64,000 nt of DNA from Sediminibacterium sp. (GTDB taxonomy: Bacteria; Bacteroidota; Bacteroidia; Chitinophagales; Chitinophagaceae), in the NCBI GenBank assembly GCA_017537025.1, contig JAFWCB010000004.1:186001-250000 (forward strand), written 5' to 3'. The position numbers were made by a program, and so were the translations under genes. Shown here piece after piece: positions 59,504 to 64,000 of this stretch. How positions within the stretch are numbered: the first letter of the stretch is position 1; the number at the start of each line of letters is the position of its first letter. The notes under the pieces are model-generated. The model had not been told where the DNA came from, did not search any database, and saw nothing but the letters and a program-made list of their open reading frames with translations.

Positions 59504-61474
59504 ATGCAAAACAAACTGCCCAATACTGTAAGTAAAGTTACCATTGCTAGTTTATTGGTTGCTTTAGGTATTATTTACGGGGATATTGGTACTAGTCCGC
59601 TTTATGCTTTACGTGCTGTTATGGGAGAGAGGCCCATTGAACTGAATTTAGTGTATGGTGGGGTATCTTGTATATTCTGGACATTGGTTTGCCAAACTAC
59701 TATCAAATATATTTGGCTTACCCTTCAGGCGGATAATGATGGTGAGGGAGGCGTTTTTTCCTTATATGCTTTAGTAAGAAGATATGGGAAGAAATTAGTT
59801 ATCCCAACTATTTTAGGGGCAACTACATTATTAGCTGATGGTATCATTACCCCGCCCATTTCTGTTGCTTCAGCTATTGAAGGGTTAGGAATAGTTCCCG
59901 GTTTTGAGCATATAATTGTGCCTGGTAATACAATTACAATTGGTATAGTGGCCGCTATTATTACTATTTTATTTTTCTTTCAAAGATTTGGTACTCAAGC
60001 AATCGGAAAGTTTTTCGGACCTATTATGACAGTTTGGTTTTCTATGATTGGCATAGTGGGTGTACATCAAATATTAATTCATCCGGATGTATTAGCGGCG
60101 TTGAGTCCACATTATGCTATTAACTTGCTTACTAAATATCCGCATGGCTTTTGGTTATTAGGTGCTGTTTTTTTATGCACCACAGGAGCAGAAGCATTAT
60201 ATTCTGATTTAGGCCATTGCGGCATTAAAAATATCAGAATCACTTGGGTATTTGTAAAAATATGTTTAGTTACTTGCTATTTAGGTCAGGCAGCCTGGCT
60301 CATGCATCAATCACTACCTGCTCTTCAAGGAAGAAATCCTTTTTTTGAAATGATGCCGGGATGGTTTTTGTTACCAAGTATTATTATTGCTACAGCCGCA
60401 ACTATAATAGCATCACAGGCACTTATCAGTGGAAGTTTTACGCTTATAAGCGAAGCCATGAACCTGAATTTCTGGCCTCGTATTGCGGTGAGGCAACCAA
60501 CAGAGATGAAGGGACAAATTTATATACCCAGTATCAATACCATTCTATGGGTTGGCTGCATACTGATGATCCTGTATTTTAAAGAATCGGCTCATATGGA
60601 AGCAGCGTATGGCTTTTCTATTACGATTACGATGATGATGACAACCTATTTATTGAGCTTCTTTCTCCTATATAAAAAGAAATGGAATAAATGGGCAGTA
60701 TTTGCATTACTGTTATTTTTCGCAACCATCGAAACTTCTTTCTTTATCGCTAATGTTGCAAAAATAAAAGAACGCTGGATGTTCTTATTCTTTGAGTTAT
60801 TTATTTTCTTGACCATGTACATTTGGTATACGGCGAGGAAAATCAATAATAAATTAATCCGTTTTGTAGATTTAGGAAAATATACCCATACTATCAAGGA
60901 GCTTAGTGATGATCATGAGATCCCTGCTTTTTGTACCCATCTTATTTATCTCACAAAAGCTAATAGCAGACATCAAATTGAGGAAAAAATTATTAAATCT
61001 ATTTTAGCTAAAAAGCCAAAAAGAGCACAAGTATATTGGTTTCTACATATTAACAGAACGGAACAGCCTTATACGCTTAACTATGATATTGCCGAACTAG
61101 TAGACGATAAAATTATCAAAGTAACCATTCATGTAGGTTTTCGTATACAACCCAGAACCGAGTTATATTTCAAACAAATTGTAAAGGAGTTGGTGGCAAA
61201 ACAGGAATTAAACTTGCATACCCGGGCGGATGGTTCAACTAAATACAATAGAGAGCCTGATTTTAAATTTGTTGTTATTGAGAAATATCTTTCAGTTGAA
61301 AATGAATTGGTTTTAAAAGATGGTCTTTTACTGAATAGCTATTTCTTTTTAAAACATTTAGGTTTAAGTGATGAAAAGGCATTCGGATTAGATAAATCTG
61401 ATGTAGTTGTTGAACAGGTACCTCTCATCTATCAACCCGCTCAGAATATTCCTTTAACTCGAAATTTAATATAA
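59504..61474 (+). CDS. kup: Low-affinity K+ transporter Kup
   Basis: A 656-residue KUP/HAK-type K+/H+ symporter. The N-terminal YGDIGTSPLYALRAVMG motif, about 12 membrane helices (about 15-440) and a soluble C-terminal domain (about 440-656) are all present. It imports K+ using the proton gradient. It follows the KdpDE-like pair with an 85-base gap and overlaps the porin gene by one base (TAATG). No high-affinity KdpFABC ATPase is in the window. Confidence 0.95.
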   Translation: MQNKLPNTVSKVTIASLLVALGIIYGDIGTSPLYALRAVMGERPIELNLVYGGVSCIFWTLVCQTTIKYIWLTLQADNDGEGGVFSLYALVRRYGKKLVIPTILGATTLLADGIITPPISVASAIEGLGIVPGFEHIIVPGNTITIGIVAAIITILFFFQRFGTQAIGKFFGPIMTVWFSMIGIVGVHQILIHPDVLAALSPHYAINLLTKYPHGFWLLGAVFLCTTGAEALYSDLGHCGIKNIRITWVFVKICLVTCYLGQAAWLMHQSLPALQGRNPFFEMMPGWFLLPSIIIATAATIIASQALISGSFTLISEAMNLNFWPRIAVRQPTEMKGQIYIPSINTILWVGCILMILYFKESAHMEAAYGFSITITMMMTTYLLSFFLLYKKKWNKWAVFALLLFFATIETSFFIANVAKIKERWMFLFFELFIFLTMYIWYTARKINNKLIRFVDLGKYTHTIKELSDDHEIPAFCTHLIYLTKANSRHQIEEKIIKSILAKKPKRAQVYWFLHINRTEQPYTLNYDIAELVDDKIIKVTIHVGFRIQPRTELYFKQIVKELVAKQELNLHTRADGSTKYNREPDFKFVVIEKYLSVENELVLKDGLLLNSYFFLKHLGLSDEKAFGLDKSDVVVEQVPLIYQPAQNIPLTRNLI

Positions 61475-62832
61475 TGAAAATTAGTCTTTTTTGCATTTGT
61501 ATTATTGTTGGATTGAATTGTTTAGCACAACAGGATTCTACTCCAAAAATACCTTTTGACGGCCTCGATACCCGTTGGCATAATGGGAGTGATAGAAGAG
61601 ATTCTGTTATCTGGAAAGGGAAATATTTTATCCCAAGTATTATGCTAGACGTGAATTATAATTACTCTTTTAATAATCCAATTGATAATACGGTGGTAGG
61701 TTCTACTGCTTTAGCACGCCATAATGAACTACAGATTGCTGCATTACATTTTGGAGGGGATTTTACTTATGAAAACTGGCACGCACGTATTATTACCCAA
61801 TTTGGAACAACGTCTACAGTTGTTCCAAGAAATGATTTTAGTATTTACCGAGGGCAATACGAATTAGCGAATATATATCGGAATTTAAGTGAAGCGTATG
61901 CCGGAGTGCATTTTAATAAATGGTACGGAATTAATATTGATGCCGGTTTATTTATGTCTTATATCGGTTTAAACTCCTTTTATCAGCAAGAAAATTGGGA
62001 ATATCAAGCCTCATTTACATCGGATAATACACCATGGTTCTTTAATGGGATTCGTATTCAGATCCATCCTACCAAACATTTAAAAATTGAGCCCTGGATT
62101 ATTAACGGCTGGCAGAGTTATGGTAAATTTAATAGTATGCCCGGTTTAGGGTTTAATTTAACCTATATTCCTAATAGCAATGTGAAAATGATTACAAATG
62201 ATTATTTCGGTACCGATGCAGCCGGTTTGCCTGGGCGCAAAAGATTTCACTCTGATAATAGTTTTTTATTGCGCTATTATCAATCTCCCACCAAAACAAA
62301 AGGTATCAGTAAAGCAGCCTTTTCGTTTACTGGAGATATCGGATTTGAAAAGGGTGGAGGCGTGAATGGCTTCAAAGATGGGGGAGTTGATAAAGGGCCT
62401 GCACAATATTTTTTGAGTGGAATGATATATAATAGGGTTTGGTTCAATAATGATCGGTTTGCCTGGACAATCGGTGGGGGATGGATGACAAATCCGGGTA
62501 GATATTTGGTTTTATTGCCAACCGGACAAGCCAGCTCGTTGCCGGATCCTTTAAATCCTACTCAAACACAAGGTAAATTCCCTTTTACGGCAAACCCGGG
62601 AGACCCCTTTACGGGATGGGATTTCTCAACTAATTTCGACTATATGCCTAATCAAAGTACCACCCTCCGATTTGAAATTGTAAATCGTAATGCTAGTGAA
62701 AATTATTTTGCAGGAAGAGGTGGTGTAACTTCACCGGATGGATATTTATCCACACCGCTTACACCGGATTGGCGCCCCGATTTGGTAAAATCCGAGACTA
62801 AATTTATACTGGTATTACTATTTAGATTATAA
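61474..62832 (+). CDS. Outer-membrane porin (BBP2-like beta-barrel)
   Basis: A 452-residue outer-membrane protein. The signal peptide is MKISLFCICIIVGLNCLA. The rest has alternating beta-strand texture with aromatic residues, an N-terminal TRWHNGSDRRDSVIWKGKYF loop, and Tyr/Trp-rich strands such as DVNYNYSFNN and NGWQSYGKF. The C-terminal LRFEIVNRNASENYF...FILVLLFRL ends in the barrel style. BBP2-type porins in this phylum often accompany Kdp K+ genes. Here it follows kup with a one-base overlap and may let K+ through the outer membrane; that is inference. Confidence 0.8.
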   Translation: MKISLFCICIIVGLNCLAQQDSTPKIPFDGLDTRWHNGSDRRDSVIWKGKYFIPSIMLDVNYNYSFNNPIDNTVVGSTALARHNELQIAALHFGGDFTYENWHARIITQFGTTSTVVPRNDFSIYRGQYELANIYRNLSEAYAGVHFNKWYGINIDAGLFMSYIGLNSFYQQENWEYQASFTSDNTPWFFNGIRIQIHPTKHLKIEPWIINGWQSYGKFNSMPGLGFNLTYIPNSNVKMITNDYFGTDAAGLPGRKRFHSDNSFLLRYYQSPTKTKGISKAAFSFTGDIGFEKGGGVNGFKDGGVDKGPAQYFLSGMIYNRVWFNNDRFAWTIGGGWMTNPGRYLVLLPTGQASSLPDPLNPTQTQGKFPFTANPGDPFTGWDFSTNFDYMPNQSTTLRFEIVNRNASENYFAGRGGVTSPDGYLSTPLTPDWRPDLVKSETKFILVLLFRL

Positions 62833-63600
62833 TACTATTGTTTGCCGAATGAGTGTTTTAAAATAAGTAGCGGCATCCATTAACCGGCTGCCATACCAGC
62901 TAAAATATTCCCCATCTACCAATTGAATATTTGTACTGGGGAATTCTTTTTGCAACGCTTCTATATGTTTTTCACTGAATGGATAAGGCTCAGACGATAA
63001 AAATAAATGTGAGGGACTAACCGTAAGAATATCATCCATGGTAATACTTGGATAACGTAATTGATTCACAAATGCATTTTCAAACCCACAGTGAGAAAGC
63101 ATATCATGTATAAACGTATCGGCACCAACAGTCATATAAGGATCTTTCCAAATAAGATAACAGACTTTTAGTTTCGGATTTCCCAACGCGTAAGATCTAT
63201 GGCGAAGCGCGCCAAGAGATGAAAAATTATTTTTTATTTTTTGAGTAATAATATTGGCTTTTTCACTCGTATTTGTTTTTTCACCAATCGTTTGAATCAT
63301 AGCTAAGGCATCATCTAAATTTTTCACATCCGTTAGCAATACCTCTGTAAAAGGGGCTATGGCTTCAATCTGTTCTTTTATATTTTCTTCTTTACTGGCA
63401 ATAACTAAATTAGGGGAGAGAGAGCGAATTTTATCGACAGCAATATTTTTTGTGCCACCTATTCGTGTTTTCGATCGAAACCAATGATTCGGATGAACAC
63501 AAAATTTAGTAATACCCACTACTTGCTCTTCCAATCCTAAATCATATAGTAATTCGGTAATCGATGGAACCAGAGATACAATGCGTAGATTGGTATTCAT
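62827..63600 (-). CDS. Helical-backbone metal/cobalamin-binding protein (BtuF-like)
   Basis: A 257-residue protein of the BtuF/FhuD fold. The start RIVSLVPSITELLYDLGLEEQVVGIT matches the periplasmic binding protein lobe, and LSPNLVIASKEENIKEQI follows. It lacks a signal peptide or lipoprotein Cys, so this may be a cytoplasmic version of a cobalamin- or metal-handling protein, as seen in Bacteroidota. A perfect inverted repeat overlaps its start codon. No ABC transporter genes are adjacent. Confidence 0.75.
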   Translation of the reverse strand: MNTNLRIVSLVPSITELLYDLGLEEQVVGITKFCVHPNHWFRSKTRIGGTKNIAVDKIRSLSPNLVIASKEENIKEQIEAIAPFTEVLLTDVKNLDDALAMIQTIGEKTNTSEKANIITQKIKNNFSSLGALRHRSYALGNPKLKVCYLIWKDPYMTVGADTFIHDMLSHCGFENAFVNQLRYPSITMDDILTVSPSHLFLSSEPYPFSEKHIEALQKEFPSTNIQLVDGEYFSWYGSRLMDAATYFKTLIRQTIVL

Positions 63601-63626
63601 TGTTATTGTTGTAAATACAATAACAA
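63600..63626. promoter_or_regulatory. Perfect inverted repeat at the BtuF-like gene start
   Basis: TTGTTATTGT (63600-63609) and ACAATAACAA (63617-63626) are perfectly complementary 10-base arms with a 7-base spacer. The last base of the ATG coincides with the outer arm on the minus strand. It could be an operator or a 5' hairpin hiding the start codon. Confidence 0.5.
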
Positions 63627-63638
63627 ATTAAACATTGT

Positions 63639-64000
63639 TTACCGGTACTTATACCAAGAACCTGTATTTAATAATAGAATTTTTTCTTCAGGTTTTATCC
63701 AGCCGCTTGCCACCAATTTTTCGGCTGCCATAAAAGTAGCGGCACCTTCTAAACTTAGGAGCATACCTTCTGTTTTAGCAATGCGTTGAACACCCATTTC
63801 CATTTCTTGTTCAGAAACTGTTAAAGCTGATCCATTGCTTTCATATAAAACGTTCAGCATCATATCTGTAGCAAAGGGATATGGAACGGCTAAGCCATAA
63901 GCTGCAGAAGGCTTTGGTGCGAATGTATCGGGAAGGATGCCGGTTTGAAAACGACTCACCATAGGGCTACAAACCTCAGATTGTACCAATACCATTCTTG
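63639..64000 (-). CDS. PLP-dependent enzyme, threonine synthase-like, C-terminal fragment
   Basis: The last about 120 codons of a gene that leaves the window at base 64000. Visible segments are QSEVCSPMVSRFQTG, PSAAYGLAVPYPF, and the C-terminal EGMLLSLEGAATFMAAEKL followed by a short tail. The Glu-Gly-Ala/Thr pattern LEGAATFMAAEKLV is typical of threonine synthase and related beta-family PLP enzymes. The PLP lysine lies outside the window, so the specific reaction cannot be confirmed. Together with its downstream neighbour BtuF-like gene it is minus-oriented. Confidence 0.65.
   Translation of the reverse strand, partial: RMVLVQSEVCSPMVSRFQTGILPDTFAPKPSAAYGLAVPYPFATDMMLNVLYESNGSALTVSEQEMEMGVQRIAKTEGMLLSLEGAATFMAAEKLVASGWIKPEEKILLLNTGSWYKYR

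Overview
The window reads as ordinary chromosomal DNA of a member of the Bacteroidota, most likely family Chitinophagaceae. The evidence is gene content (UpxY-type NusG paralogue, DUF2723 membrane protein, BBP2-type porin, TonB-dependent receptor with a carboxypeptidase-like N-terminal domain, tryptophan 2,3-dioxygenase plus kynureninase, Bacteroidota-type arginine decarboxylase), moderate AT-richness, near absence of Shine-Dalgarno sequences, and many copies of the phylum's -7 promoter box TAnnTTTG. Family-level placement is inference; the phylum is secure. No phage, insertion sequence, CRISPR array or recognisable defence island was seen, and genes are densely packed with no gene-free stretch longer than 300 bases.

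Layout. 1-4.7 kb: edge of an outer-membrane protein, a DUF445 protein, tRNA-His, a tail-specific protease and an UpxY/CpsB-like pair without a polysaccharide cluster. 4.7-12.2 kb: MtaB tRNA methylthiotransferase, a large DUF2723 protein, and a VWA/MoxR-like ATPase pair. 12.2-22.4 kb: cysteine desulfurase, GlmM, a methyltransferase, tryptophan 2,3-dioxygenase, a GH13 lipoprotein, a cytochrome b/molybdopterin oxidoreductase pair, PyrF, an SGNH hydrolase and kynureninase. 22.5-28.2 kb: an S9/DPP-IV peptidase gene interrupted by one in-frame TGA, a beta-rich surface protein, a glutaryl-CoA dehydrogenase-like enzyme, shikimate kinase and DUF423. 28.3-37.5 kb: FtsK-LolA, a CBM-esterase and alpha-L-fucosidase pair, DUF2911, AraC/Ogt fusion, HxlR regulator with a divergent small protein, RNase Z. 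37.7-45.6 kb: rpsO-pnp, prmA, plsY, an M48 lipoprotein, a YdeI-like protein, an ABC-F ATPase. 45.6-57.2 kb: a lipoprotein/TonB receptor pair, thrS-infC-rpmI-rplT, arginine decarboxylase, and a three-gene TraB/GumN-ECF sigma-membrane protein operon. 57.3-64 kb: a KdpD/KdpE-like two-component system joined to the Kup K+ transporter and an outer-membrane porin, a BtuF-like protein and the 3' part of a threonine synthase-like gene.

Functional links: the tryptophan enzymes (TDO, kynureninase) and the glutaryl-CoA dehydrogenase lie within 12 kb and could serve aerobic tryptophan/lysine catabolism, although intermediate enzymes are not in the window. The 57.7-62.8 kb block looks like a self-contained potassium sensing and uptake unit. 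The translation/RNA block (rpsO-pnp, thrS-infC-rpmI-rplT) is conserved housekeeping.

The most distinctive non-genic signal is a set of degenerate short-word repeats (GTAGTGTATAGTG-like, CCTATACCCTAT-like, CCGTCTACCGTC-like, TCTTCAATCT-like). They fill intergenic gaps, run into the ends of several genes where they supply the stop codon, and appear in frame inside three protein linkers (FtsK, the fucosidase, the ABC-F ATPase). I did not find a clearly new multi-gene system. The best candidates for follow-up are the repeat families, the interrupted peptidase, the K+ module and the sigma-factor operon.
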